Part shown: one piece after another, positions 1 to 7,638 of the stretch
How the letters are laid out: every line of letters starts with the position of its first letter
Position numbering within the stretch: position 1 is the stretch's first letter
Virus record (IMG/VR): IMGVR_UViG_3300002835_000916
Location: 1-26,771 of that record
From: a virus
Reading direction: 5' to 3' (one strand)
Length of the DNA stretch: 26,771 nucleotides
Notes under the pieces: generated by a model
Told to the model about the DNA's origin: nothing
Seen by the model: the letters and a program-made list of their open reading frames with translations, nothing else
The model's database searches: none
Program-made: the position numbers and the translations under genes

Positions 1-210
1 CTCCTCGTTGCATTCTTTGTCACCATTAATGTGATGTACAGTTTCCCAGTCCTTTAATATTCTACAATATTTTTTTTCCATGACAAGGCGATGCTCGTAG
101 TACCAACCTTTAGAAAAACATTTAGGATGCTCTGGAACCCATACTAAAACATATCCATCTATTACTTTTTTATTTCTTTTGGCCCAGTCAGAAATAGGTC
201 TGTAGGGCAT
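1..210 (-). CDS. HNH homing-type endonuclease, N-terminal part (runs off window)
   Basis: An open frame of 70 codons starts with ATG at 208-210 and reaches the window edge without a stop, so the C-terminus is missing. An in-frame TGA lies three codons upstream of the ATG, which fixes the start. The protein has HRLVMEKKYCRIL (about residues 45-57) followed by VHHINGDKECNEE (about 63 to the edge). This is the HRxVME...VHHxNGxKxxN signature of the HNH_3 family of small phage DNA nucleases, which nick or cut DNA with a beta-beta-alpha metal finger and often spread like homing endonucleases. The two histidines are present, but the closing Asn/His of the motif lies outside. It begins 2 nt after the preceding fibre gene and has no clear ribosome site, which suits weak expression. 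The family call is firm; whether the gene is intact cannot be seen. Confidence 0.85.
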   Translation of the reverse strand, partial: MPYRPISDWAKRNKKVIDGYVLVWVPEHPKCFSKGWYYEHRLVMEKKYCRILKDWETVHHINGDKECNEE

Positions 211-212
211 TG

Positions 213-623
213 TTAATCAGCAGATTCACCAATTGCAATAATATGCAATACTAGGGATGCTTCTTTCTTTCTTTTAACAACAAATTGTGCTTTATTCTTA
301 TCTAATTGGCTAATAAGAATAACTGGTAGATCTGTTCCGCCCACTAATTTATTATTAATATCTCTAATTGTTGCAGTAACTGTTGGGCTATTGCCAAAGA
401 AGTTGCTACCAAATACTACATTTACTTTGGAGTCTTTTTCTCCAACAGTTATAGTTTCTGTAAAAATCTTTGTACCGCGAACATTAGATTTAGCACCCTC
501 TAAATTAGAAAATGTATCTGATGTATATGACTCAATAATGTTTTCTAGTTTATTGATTCTATCTTGTAATTCAAGAATGGTGGCATAGTCTATTCTTGCA
601 TATGCTTCATTAATTGAAGACAT
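213..623 (-). CDS. Small tail-associated protein, coiled coil plus beta-rich C-terminus
   Basis: 136 residues. The N-terminal ~40 residues are a heptad-like helix (ATILELQDRINKLENIIES), and the rest alternates hydrophobic residues in a beta pattern (GTKIFTETITV, KVNVVFGSNFF, AQFVVKRK, LVLHIIAIG). An oligomerising helix followed by a beta domain is common in small fibre or tail-tip accessory proteins, so a trimeric tail accessory is my inference; I recognise no named family. Its ATG overlaps the TAA of the upstream 56-residue gene (TAATG), which implies translational coupling. It closes the fibre cluster before the HNH gene. It shares an MSS start and an ELQ(D/N)RI helix with that upstream gene. 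Confidence 0.7.
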   Translation of the reverse strand: MSSINEAYARIDYATILELQDRINKLENIIESYTSDTFSNLEGAKSNVRGTKIFTETITVGEKDSKVNVVFGSNFFGNSPTVTATIRDINNKLVGGTDLPVILISQLDKNKAQFVVKRKKEASLVLHIIAIGESAD

Positions 624-793
624 TACTCAGCATCTGCCTTAGAAGATTCTAGTTCAGCAATTCTATCGTCACGCTTTTTAAGTTCTTCTGTAGCCTGAGC
701 CTTTAAAACAGCAAGTTGCGTTTCATAGTTTGACGTAATCTGACCAATTCTATTCTGTAGTTCTTGAACTACTAATTCTAATGTTGATGACAT
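623..793 (-). CDS. 56-residue coiled-coil protein
   Basis: This short gene starts with ATG at 791-793 and ends with a TAA at 623-625 that overlaps the next ATG. It has a perfect AAGGAG ribosome site at 799-804, five bases before the ATG, and that site overlaps the stop of the gene upstream. The protein begins MSSTLELVVQELQNRIG and ends ELKKRDDRIAELESSKADAE. It is almost entirely charged heptads, so it is probably one continuous helix that forms a coiled coil. The clean ribosome site and the stop/start overlaps on both sides make it a real gene despite its size. Its function is unknown; a tail-fibre assembly or adaptor role is only suggested by position. Confidence 0.8.
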   Translation of the reverse strand: MSSTLELVVQELQNRIGQITSNYETQLAVLKAQATEELKKRDDRIAELESSKADAE

Positions 794-802
794 TCTTTCT
801 CC

Positions 803-1042
803 TTAATTTTCTGGGTATTCTATATTTAATTGCTCAAGTTTTGAAATTAAAAATGCTTCTTTAGCAGAAATTTTTTCTACTTCTGATTCTAATGAAATTA
901 GTAATTCTGAAAAAATTTCTGGATTAGTAGATTCTACATCATAATTTAACTGTGCAATATATTTAGAATATTGTAGGTTTTTCAACTGATTACGGACAAT
1001 TTGCTTTTTTTCTTGTCCAGTTAACATTAAATAGTCTTCCAT
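803..1042 (-). CDS. Small helical protein of unknown function
   Basis: 79 residues, predicted to be mostly alpha-helical and charged (GQEKKQIVRNQLKNLQYSKY, then SLESEVEKISAKEAFLISKL), with no signal peptide or membrane segment. A strong AGGAGGG ribosome site at 1052-1058 precedes the ATG and overlaps the stop codon of the FN3 gene upstream. The gene is therefore coupled to the fibre cluster. Small helical proteins at this place may be fibre chaperones or short coiled-coil tail parts, but nothing in the sequence decides between them. I recognise no family. Confidence 0.7.
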   Translation of the reverse strand: MEDYLMLTGQEKKQIVRNQLKNLQYSKYIAQLNYDVESTNPEIFSELLISLESEVEKISAKEAFLISKLEQLNIEYPEN

Positions 1043-1056
1043 TAATAAACACCCTC

Positions 1057-2736
1057 CTATGGTATATTTACTATTACTTCTGCGTATTCATTTATATTTT
1101 CATTCCCAGCAACATCATATGCCCTTACTCTACAATACCATACACCGCTTGATCTACTATCGTTTGCTGTCCATGATGTTGATGTTCCAGATCTAGATAT
1201 CCATGATACTACTGGAGTAGAACTTTTTACAATTTGTAACTTATAGCCACCAATTCCCCATGCAGTATAGTCTGGGGTAGTCCACGATAATGATATAATA
1301 CCATTATTCTGAGATCCTACTAAATTTTTAACTACACTAGGATAACCTTGAATAGTCTGGAATCCAGTAAATCCAAAATTGCTGTACCCGACTGAATTTT
1401 TTGCTGTAATCGCATACCTATAAGTAAACCCTGGGGCAGCCAGAGTAGTAGTCACTAAACTTCCACTATTCCCAGACGCTGCAACGGGGCTTTGAGAAAT
1501 ATATCCTTCAGAAATAGTAGTAGAGCCAGCAATTAAATATTGATATATACCCCACTCAATTAGTGGAGTCCCACCATTACTACTTACTGAATAAGATACC
1601 TCTAAATCATTATAGTTACTAACTGCAAGGGATGCAGATGGAACAGGAGGTACTGTACCTACATTGTAGGCAACATTACTACTATAGCCAAAGTCGCTGT
1701 ACCCAACGATATTCCTAGCAGCGACTGCATAATTGTATACACCGCTGCTTGGCAAATTATGAGTTATATCTAGATATTCATAGCCAGAGTCATTATATGT
1801 TCCTAATACAGTATAGTTAGCATCAGTTGTTTTCTTATAATATACCAGCCATTGATATACACTTTCTCCACCATTATTATTACAATACGCATTTATAGTT
1901 ACAGTACTTCCACTTAATGATACAGTAACTATAGGTGCTGTTGGAATAACAGATGCAGTTATTTTAGAAGCACTTACAATAATTGATGGTTCTCCATCAT
2001 TGTTTACTCCATCATCTGTATATGTTTCTACGTTTATCGCACGCGCTCTCATATAATATAAAGTACCTACTGGAACTTCAGTAAAAGTATGCCCATACTC
2101 TGCCTCAAACTGATTAAATGTTACCCAGTTAGTTTGTGTTAGTATTGCAGTACTGCTTGTATTTCTTTGAACCTGATATGTTAACCACGTTCCCCATCCC
2201 CATGCTTCATCACTAAAATCACCGACCCACGCAATAGTTGGACCATCTGTTGAGGAATATGACCATACACCTGATGGCGCTTTAGGAGTAGTAAATGGAA
2301 CAACCCTATTACTAGATGGAGAGGGTAGTCCAATTCCATATTCAGTTACAGCCATTACTCTATAATAATATCCAGTTCCTGGGGTAATATTACTTATATT
2401 CCTTAATGTGGTATTGTCATTCAATACTTTAAAAGACCAATTTACCCCATCTAAAGATTCTTCTATTCTATAGTTAGAAATAGTCCCACCGCCGTTGTTA
2501 GTTGGAGCAGTCCATTGCAATCTTATTCTAGATTTATTTACTGAATCATATATTGCTGTAGCAACTACATTTGATGGAGCGGTGGGCTGATTTGGGAATA
2601 CCACCTTCCATCCATATAGGTCGGTATAAATATATGCCGTACTTACTGGTTCCCAGACTTTTGTTCCAGAGCCAGTATATACTTTTACAGCAGATACATT
2701 TCTAGAAGATCCGCTTGCATATGCTTTTATTGACAT
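1057..2736 (-). CDS. Tail fibre-like protein with about five FN3/Ig-like domains
   Basis: 559 residues. Residues 1-50 form a short head (VKVYTGSGTKVWEPVSTAY...YGWKVVFP), a pattern seen at the N-terminus of many phage tail proteins. About five fibronectin type III-like domains of 90-105 residues follow, starting near PTAPSNV (51), PKAPSGV (150), PTAPIVT (about 265), PPVPSAS (about 360) and YPSVVKN (about 465). The typical Y-x-(Y/V)-R-(V/A)-x-A strand appears as YYYRVMAV, YYMRARAI, YNYAVAAR, YRYAITAK and WYCRVRAY. Domains 3 and 4 share N(I/S)VGYS(D/N)FG and look like a recent duplication. Such domains decorate tails and are thought to bind cell-surface carbohydrate weakly. It lies downstream of a second FN3-containing protein. 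A tail fibre or decoration role is inferred; the fold call is firm. Confidence 0.8.
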   Translation of the reverse strand: MSIKAYASGSSRNVSAVKVYTGSGTKVWEPVSTAYIYTDLYGWKVVFPNQPTAPSNVVATAIYDSVNKSRIRLQWTAPTNNGGGTISNYRIEESLDGVNWSFKVLNDNTTLRNISNITPGTGYYYRVMAVTEYGIGLPSPSSNRVVPFTTPKAPSGVWSYSSTDGPTIAWVGDFSDEAWGWGTWLTYQVQRNTSSTAILTQTNWVTFNQFEAEYGHTFTEVPVGTLYYMRARAINVETYTDDGVNNDGEPSIIVSASKITASVIPTAPIVTVSLSGSTVTINAYCNNNGGESVYQWLVYYKKTTDANYTVLGTYNDSGYEYLDITHNLPSSGVYNYAVAARNIVGYSDFGYSSNVAYNVGTVPPVPSASLAVSNYNDLEVSYSVSSNGGTPLIEWGIYQYLIAGSTTISEGYISQSPVAASGNSGSLVTTTLAAPGFTYRYAITAKNSVGYSNFGFTGFQTIQGYPSVVKNLVGSQNNGIISLSWTTPDYTAWGIGGYKLQIVKSSTPVVSWISRSGTSTSWTANDSRSSGVWYCRVRAYDVAGNENINEYAEVIVNIP

Positions 2737-2760
2737 AATATATATTCTACTAAAAGTTGA

Positions 2761-5700
2761 CTAATAGGTAAAATGTAAATCACCTTCAATTGCATCAGAA
2801 GGAGGTAGTACAGTAGAGTTGCCATATGTAATAGAATTTCCAGTTGTTGGACCATTACCGTTTCTCATATATCCTTTATTACTAATTGTATCTGGATTAG
2901 TAGCAGTATTTATATTTATACCATTGCCAGCCTGATATGCTCCTCCTCCGCCGCCTATTGGATCTCCATTAAATGTAAGGGATTCACCAGTCATTACGAT
3001 TCCAGCCTCATTTAATTCTATATAAGAATTTCTTCCCACCCTATTTGATGCATAAAGGGAAATAATGCCAATAGTTTCAATATTAATATTGGCCCCCCAA
3101 GAGTTTTGTGCTGCCTCTACTGGAGTCATAGATATTTCTCCTCCAGCCTGACTAGCCATATCAAATCCGTAGGCTTTATCAAATGGAGTGGTACCTCTAG
3201 TTACTGTAATGGGTCTTAAATAAAATCCAGTATTTGTATCAGATGAAATTCCGCTAGAATCTATAACCCAGCCACCGATTGTTCCGCTAGTTGCTGATAT
3301 TTCTCCCTTCATTTGTAGGGTAGATCCATTCCATCTCATATAATTATTAGCATTTCCAATGCCAAATGTATATTGAAGTACTGAATTCACAGTATCTCTA
3401 CCAAGGTACCAGCCTGCAGTAGAAGAATTATATGATGTTTTGCCAGCACTATAAATTTTACTATCTGATGTAAGGACTACTCCTGTTCCCATTCCAGTAT
3501 TTAATAAACTTAATATTGCTGAACCAGTAGCATCTGCTTTTAAACTAAGTTGAGATTGAGTTGCTACGCTGCTTCCGCCGACCTGAATGCTTAATGATGA
3601 TCCATTCCAATTTAAAAAACTATTGTCATTGCCAACTCTAAATTCTGGAACGCCGCCGCCGACTACGAAGTAGTTATTATCATTCAGGTAAAGTCCGTCC
3701 TTGACCCCTAGAACATCTTTACCAAATGCATATGTAGTTCCTTCAATAGTAAGTTTACCTTTTACTGTGCCACCAGTGGGATTGGTTGTTCCTTCAAACT
3801 CTACTTCTCCATTTTTTCTTACTGTTAAAGATTTATTTCCAGTCCATCCAGCACGGAACACTATTCCATCTGAGGGGAATCCAGTAGTTGATGGATCATA
3901 CCAATAGTTATAGTCATCGACTTTTATACCATGCTTGCCTGCGCCACCTACGCCCTTTCCAATCTCTACAGTATTAATTGTTATCTTAGAATCATCAACT
4001 ATTGAAGTAACACCCTCAATATCGTAGTCTTTAATTTTTACTCTGGATGTTCCGCCCGATTGCTTAATAACAGTAATACCAGAGCCGTTTGCTGTTCCTA
4101 CTCTAAAGTAGGCGCTATTAGTGCTTACATTTGCAGGAACATACCAAAAGTTTTCAATTCCAGACCCACTAGTATCATTTATTACTAATCCAGTTCTTTT
4201 ATCTGTAGATGATCCTGGACTCACTCTTCCTAATGCTATATTTATCTCTAGACTTCCAACTTCAGGACTTATAATTAATCTTCCATTTTTAGTGACTCTA
4301 AATGGCGCTTGCTCTGGATCATCATTTCCAGCATATATTCTAATATTTGAATTAGAAGAACTGTTTAATCCAACAGCAGTATCTTCAGCACCAGCATAAA
4401 GTTTAAATGGCCTTATTGTCCATCCACCAATTTTACTAGTTTTATTTCTATTAAATGAGAATAGTACTTCATTATCTTCCCAGCCTTGAATGCCGGAAGA
4501 ATTAAAAATAACTCTATCTCCAGTATTAAATCTAGCAATCTTACCAGCATTTGTTATAGGGCTTGCACTAGAATAATTTGTTAATGAAAATGTGAAAGTA
4601 TTTCCGCTAGCAGATAGCAAAGTATACTGTCCGTCAAACTGTATGGATGCTTCAGATACTAGAACTACATCTCCTGTAGACCACGCTGGAGAAGGAGTAG
4701 TAGCGGTAACAATTGTAGCGACCCCGCCACTTAATGTAGCACTTTGAATATCTAAATACGGAGCCGCAATTAATGAAGCGGTATTGCTATCAATCGTTCC
4801 ACTTCCTGACATAAAAATGTTTCCAGAAAATGAACCAGATCGTGCAATCACTCTTCCATCTAATCTTAAACTAGTTCCATCCCAAGATAAATTATTAGTA
4901 GTAGTACCAGCCTTAAAAGAACCTGTGTTATACCAATAATTATTAGAATCTATAAAAAGACCGTCGTTTGTACCACTTACATTAGGCCCGAATGCCATGG
5001 AGGTTCCGCTAATTGTAATTTTATTTCCTACCGTGGCTGGAGTTCCAGATGTAGTGAATGTCCCTTCACTAACAAATTGGGTTAAATTATTTGCAGAATC
5101 GTAGGCTAGGATAGCGCCATAGTATTGTGTTCCTGGATATAATTCTTTTACTGTGTATGAAGATATAACTACATCACCAGTTGCAGCAGTATTTGTGATA
5201 TCTCCAGTAGTTAATGAAAAACTTATGGTGGTAGAAGTAACTGATGTTATTTTTCTTTTGCCGTCGAAGGGAGCGCCCATATTAAATATAGTTACATAAT
5301 CATCTTTCGCAAAGGAGTGTGCGGCTAGGGTAAGAGTGGCAACATTAGATGAAACTGATTTAAATGTTACTGTTGCCTTTGATGCTGGAACATCATGCAC
5401 TTCCCAATTATCTTTATTAACTATATCTTCAGTAACACGAACCTTATATCCAGATGTTACTTCAGAAACTTCCCAATGCGCTCTCATAGCGGCAGTAGTA
5501 ATTCCATTGATGCTTTCTGTTCCCGCGTCTTCCCAACTTAAACTTGTTGGTACTGCTGGTGGGGTAACATCAGTAGAAACTGGATCTATTGGTGTAATAC
5601 TAGGAGGAACTGATGCAACTAGATTAGATTCTGCTCCAGCCTTATTGACATGAGAAACTTTTACCCAGAAAGTGGCGATAGTACTTTTAGGAACATAAGT

Positions 5701-6315
5701 AGAAGATCCTCTTTCTGTTCTAACTACTGCATATGTTCCAGTTTCAGATGTGCTTTCATAAACTTTAGTATAATCGTAATTTTTAAATGTTGGAAGGTCC
5801 CATGAAACTACATAGCCCAATGTTGATGCACTTAATTTAACATTAGTTGGATCTTCTGGAACTTCCGCAGAGGCAGTAATACTGACTCCGCTACTTTCAT
5901 TGTCACTAGTATCTCTAGAATAGACAGTTACATTTATTGTTCCTTCAAAAGAGGTGAAGATGTTTCTATTTTCATCTTCATCTAAAGTAAATCTATTATT
6001 GTCATTAAAAAAATCTTTAGTTATTCCTGGATGGTCTGGGCTAGATATCCTTATTCTAAAGTTTTTAAAGTCTTTTTCTGTTCGTGGGCCGCTTCCATTC
6101 CATGTAATAACTAATGTGCTTCCTGTAAAATTAGCATTTAGATTAGTTACGTTTGGTGGAGCCTGATTCTTTCCAGTAGTTTTAAACATTATCCATGGTG
6201 ATTCACCGATAAGTTTTTTATCCTTGTCAAATGACTTTATTTTTATCTTGTAATGTTTTTTAGGATTTAACTCATCTATGGAAAATATTTTTTTCTCTAC
6301 TGTTTTCTTTGGCAT
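2761..6315 (-). CDS. Large receptor-binding/tail fibre protein with FN3 domains and repeated beta modules
   Basis: 1184 residues. The N-terminus (1-50) resembles half an FN3 domain, and FN3-like domains follow to about residue 430 (PPNVTNLNANFTGSTLVITW, DPTNVKLSAS, PAVPTSLSWED). Two copies of a beta module with the core FDGxxxxxSxxxxTxxFSLT sit near residues 310-372 and 522-592; the first interrupts an FN3 region. A set of related fibre modules then recurs: GT(S/T)(M/Y)AFG..V.G..DGL(F/Y), NNYW, FR(V/A)G and L.W(N/D)G(S/T)SL, near residues 435-480, 720, 795 and 860-910. Near residue 1035 is GTIGGWVIDSSGI, a motif I know from host-specificity proteins. The C-terminus has an IGGGGG hinge and AGNGININT, then ends DLHFTY. 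The ATG overlaps the stop of the upstream gene (TAATG), with GTGGAG 8 bases before it. It is the best candidate for the main receptor-binding fibre. Confidence 0.75.
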   Translation of the reverse strand: MPKKTVEKKIFSIDELNPKKHYKIKIKSFDKDKKLIGESPWIMFKTTGKNQAPPNVTNLNANFTGSTLVITWNGSGPRTEKDFKNFRIRISSPDHPGITKDFFNDNNRFTLDEDENRNIFTSFEGTINVTVYSRDTSDNESSGVSITASAEVPEDPTNVKLSASTLGYVVSWDLPTFKNYDYTKVYESTSETGTYAVVRTERGSSTYVPKSTIATFWVKVSHVNKAGAESNLVASVPPSITPIDPVSTDVTPPAVPTSLSWEDAGTESINGITTAAMRAHWEVSEVTSGYKVRVTEDIVNKDNWEVHDVPASKATVTFKSVSSNVATLTLAAHSFAKDDYVTIFNMGAPFDGKRKITSVTSTTISFSLTTGDITNTAATGDVVISSYTVKELYPGTQYYGAILAYDSANNLTQFVSEGTFTTSGTPATVGNKITISGTSMAFGPNVSGTNDGLFIDSNNYWYNTGSFKAGTTTNNLSWDGTSLRLDGRVIARSGSFSGNIFMSGSGTIDSNTASLIAAPYLDIQSATLSGGVATIVTATTPSPAWSTGDVVLVSEASIQFDGQYTLLSASGNTFTFSLTNYSSASPITNAGKIARFNTGDRVIFNSSGIQGWEDNEVLFSFNRNKTSKIGGWTIRPFKLYAGAEDTAVGLNSSSNSNIRIYAGNDDPEQAPFRVTKNGRLIISPEVGSLEINIALGRVSPGSSTDKRTGLVINDTSGSGIENFWYVPANVSTNSAYFRVGTANGSGITVIKQSGGTSRVKIKDYDIEGVTSIVDDSKITINTVEIGKGVGGAGKHGIKVDDYNYWYDPSTTGFPSDGIVFRAGWTGNKSLTVRKNGEVEFEGTTNPTGGTVKGKLTIEGTTYAFGKDVLGVKDGLYLNDNNYFVVGGGVPEFRVGNDNSFLNWNGSSLSIQVGGSSVATQSQLSLKADATGSAILSLLNTGMGTGVVLTSDSKIYSAGKTSYNSSTAGWYLGRDTVNSVLQYTFGIGNANNYMRWNGSTLQMKGEISATSGTIGGWVIDSSGISSDTNTGFYLRPITVTRGTTPFDKAYGFDMASQAGGEISMTPVEAAQNSWGANINIETIGIISLYASNRVGRNSYIELNEAGIVMTGESLTFNGDPIGGGGGAYQAGNGININTATNPDTISNKGYMRNGNGPTTGNSITYGNSTVLPPSDAIEGDLHFTY

Positions 6316-7244
6316 TAGGTCAACTCCACAACATATTCTATTGTCATTGTGGTTCCCGCTCTTTTCTCAAAGTAGTCGGTGGATGAATTGCCTCCTGCAG
6401 AACCTATTAATGCACGACTAACTAGCGCAAAATTAGGGTTTGTTTCATCTGAGTCGTCAAGTTTTATTGCATCAAGTTCTACGGGGGCGGCATTTCCAGA
6501 TGAAGATATGCCTACCTTAGAAACATTATTGTTAAAGTCTCCCGTTTCAGTAAAAAGACCAAACTGGGCTGATAAAGTTTTATATCCAGCAGATGAACCG
6601 CTTAAAGTAAAGTCGTAGTATTTTGTCCCAGGCGTAGGTAATTGATTATCATAAAATGTTAATCTTAATGTTCTATTTGAACCAGTAGAGGTTACTTTAT
6701 ACAACATAGACATACTATCTAAATCAGAATATCCTGAAAGATCTAGTCCTATTGAATATAATGTGTCTATCCCAGAACTTCCAACAATTAAATTACGATA
6801 GCCCACCCTTGCTATTGGTAATTCTTCAGTACCATTAAAATTAGATGATGTTAGCGAAACACCTAGATCATCTGTCCAATCTTCAGAAAAATTAGCAATT
6901 ATTTTATCATCGAAGCCAGCGGAAAAAGAGTTAGTAACTGTAGGATATACTCCTAATTCAAATATTCTTCCTGCTATTGTTGAGTCTAGATCTGCAGAAA
7001 GTATTATGTTGTTTCCCTTTACCGTAGACAACACGACTGGCACTCTAATAATTTCAAACTCCAGACCTGAATCAGATACGCTAGGTGCTGTTGAATTCAT
7101 TGCACCTATAGCAATTGATCCAGACCAGGCACCAATATTTCCAGCCAGGTAGTTTCTTATTAGACTCTTACCCTCAGTAGTAAGAATATTACGATATTCT
7201 CCAACTAGTTTAGAATCTTGATAAATTAAATATTTGCCAATCAT
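6315..7244 (-). CDS. Tail fibre/collar-like protein with carbohydrate-binding-like domain
   Basis: 309 residues. The first ~105 residues show a pattern seen in phage tail fibre N-termini: ILTTEGKSLIRNYLAG, IAIGAM, EFEIIRVPV, and IAGRIFELGVYP. The remainder (about 110-285) looks like a jelly-roll carbohydrate-binding module: FSEDWTD, a long strand series around LDLSGYSDLDSMSMLYKV, LRLTFYDN, and a late VELDAIKLDD. The protein ends TIEYVVELT. It starts 1 nt after its upstream neighbour's stop, and its own stop overlaps the next ATG, so three genes form a coupled fibre unit. Its last codons also serve as the ribosome site of the next gene. A role in host-surface attachment is inferred from fold pattern and position. 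Confidence 0.65.
   Translation of the reverse strand: MIGKYLIYQDSKLVGEYRNILTTEGKSLIRNYLAGNIGAWSGSIAIGAMNSTAPSVSDSGLEFEIIRVPVVLSTVKGNNIILSADLDSTIAGRIFELGVYPTVTNSFSAGFDDKIIANFSEDWTDDLGVSLTSSNFNGTEELPIARVGYRNLIVGSSGIDTLYSIGLDLSGYSDLDSMSMLYKVTSTGSNRTLRLTFYDNQLPTPGTKYYDFTLSGSSAGYKTLSAQFGLFTETGDFNNNVSKVGISSSGNAAPVELDAIKLDDSDETNPNFALVSRALIGSAGGNSSTDYFEKRAGTTMTIEYVVELT
6319..6342 (-). promoter_or_regulatory. C-terminal coding/ribosome-site cassette, copy 1
   Basis: The last codons of the 309-residue fibre gene (GTG GAG TTG ACC TAA) contain GTGGAG at 6324-6329, eight bases before the ATG of the large fibre gene. The 13-base stretch 6319-6331 is identical to 7250-7262. A second 10-base block, 6333-6342, is identical to 7267-7276. 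The end of one protein thus doubles as the translation signal for the next. Confidence 0.6.
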
Positions 7245-7245
7245 T

Positions 7246-7620
7246 TTATGTCAACTCCACAATAGAATATTCTATTTCCCAGTATTCAGAAGACTCTTCA
7301 TCATCAATAATCTTACATCCTACTTTAATAGTATAGTTTCCCTGCCCATCAGTTTTTAACACTTCTCCAAATTCTGGGTAGCCTGAGCCTTCAACTGGCT
7401 CAGACTCTACATATTCTTTATTCTTTAAGAAAAGTAAATCTACCCCATTAACTATTATTTCGTCTGGCTCTGTATCTGGAACAGCCCTTACCTTTTGAGT
7501 AATAGTTGAATCATCAATTAATGAAGGAACTATTTCTAGAATCCTTTGATCAACTTCCTGAAGAATTTGATTTTTTACTGATTCTATATCATTTTTTTGA
7601 TTAGGTGGCACCTTAGACAT
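7246..7620 (-). CDS. Small tail protein of unknown function
   Basis: 124 residues and acidic. The N-terminal ~40 residues form a likely amphipathic helix (DIESVKNQILQEVDQRILEI). The middle (DEIIVNGVDLLFLKN) and the C-terminal half (FGEVLKTDGQGNYTIKVGCK) look beta-rich. It ends EIEYSIVELT, almost the same as the end of the following gene. It has a GGGAG ribosome site four bases before the ATG. It sits between the NlpC/P60 hydrolase and the first fibre gene, so an adaptor between hub and fibres is possible. I recognise no family. Confidence 0.65.
   Translation of the reverse strand: MSKVPPNQKNDIESVKNQILQEVDQRILEIVPSLIDDSTITQKVRAVPDTEPDEIIVNGVDLLFLKNKEYVESEPVEGSGYPEFGEVLKTDGQGNYTIKVGCKIIDDEESSEYWEIEYSIVELT
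7250..7276 (-). promoter_or_regulatory. C-terminal coding/ribosome-site cassette, copy 2
   Basis: The last codons of the 124-residue gene (GTG GAG TTG ACA TAA) contain GTGGAG at 7255-7260, ten bases before the ATG of the 309-residue fibre gene. This is the second copy of the 13-base plus 10-base pair found at 6319-6342. The gap between blocks is 4 nt here and 1 nt there, a difference of exactly one codon. Confidence 0.6.
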
Positions 7621-7638
7621 ATATCTCCCTATATTAAA

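Noticed and set aside
1057-6315. A diversity-generating retroelement acting on the fibre genes
   Set aside because: No reverse transcriptase frame, template repeat or adenine-targeted variable repeat is visible in the window. The repeats seen are ordinary protein module duplications.
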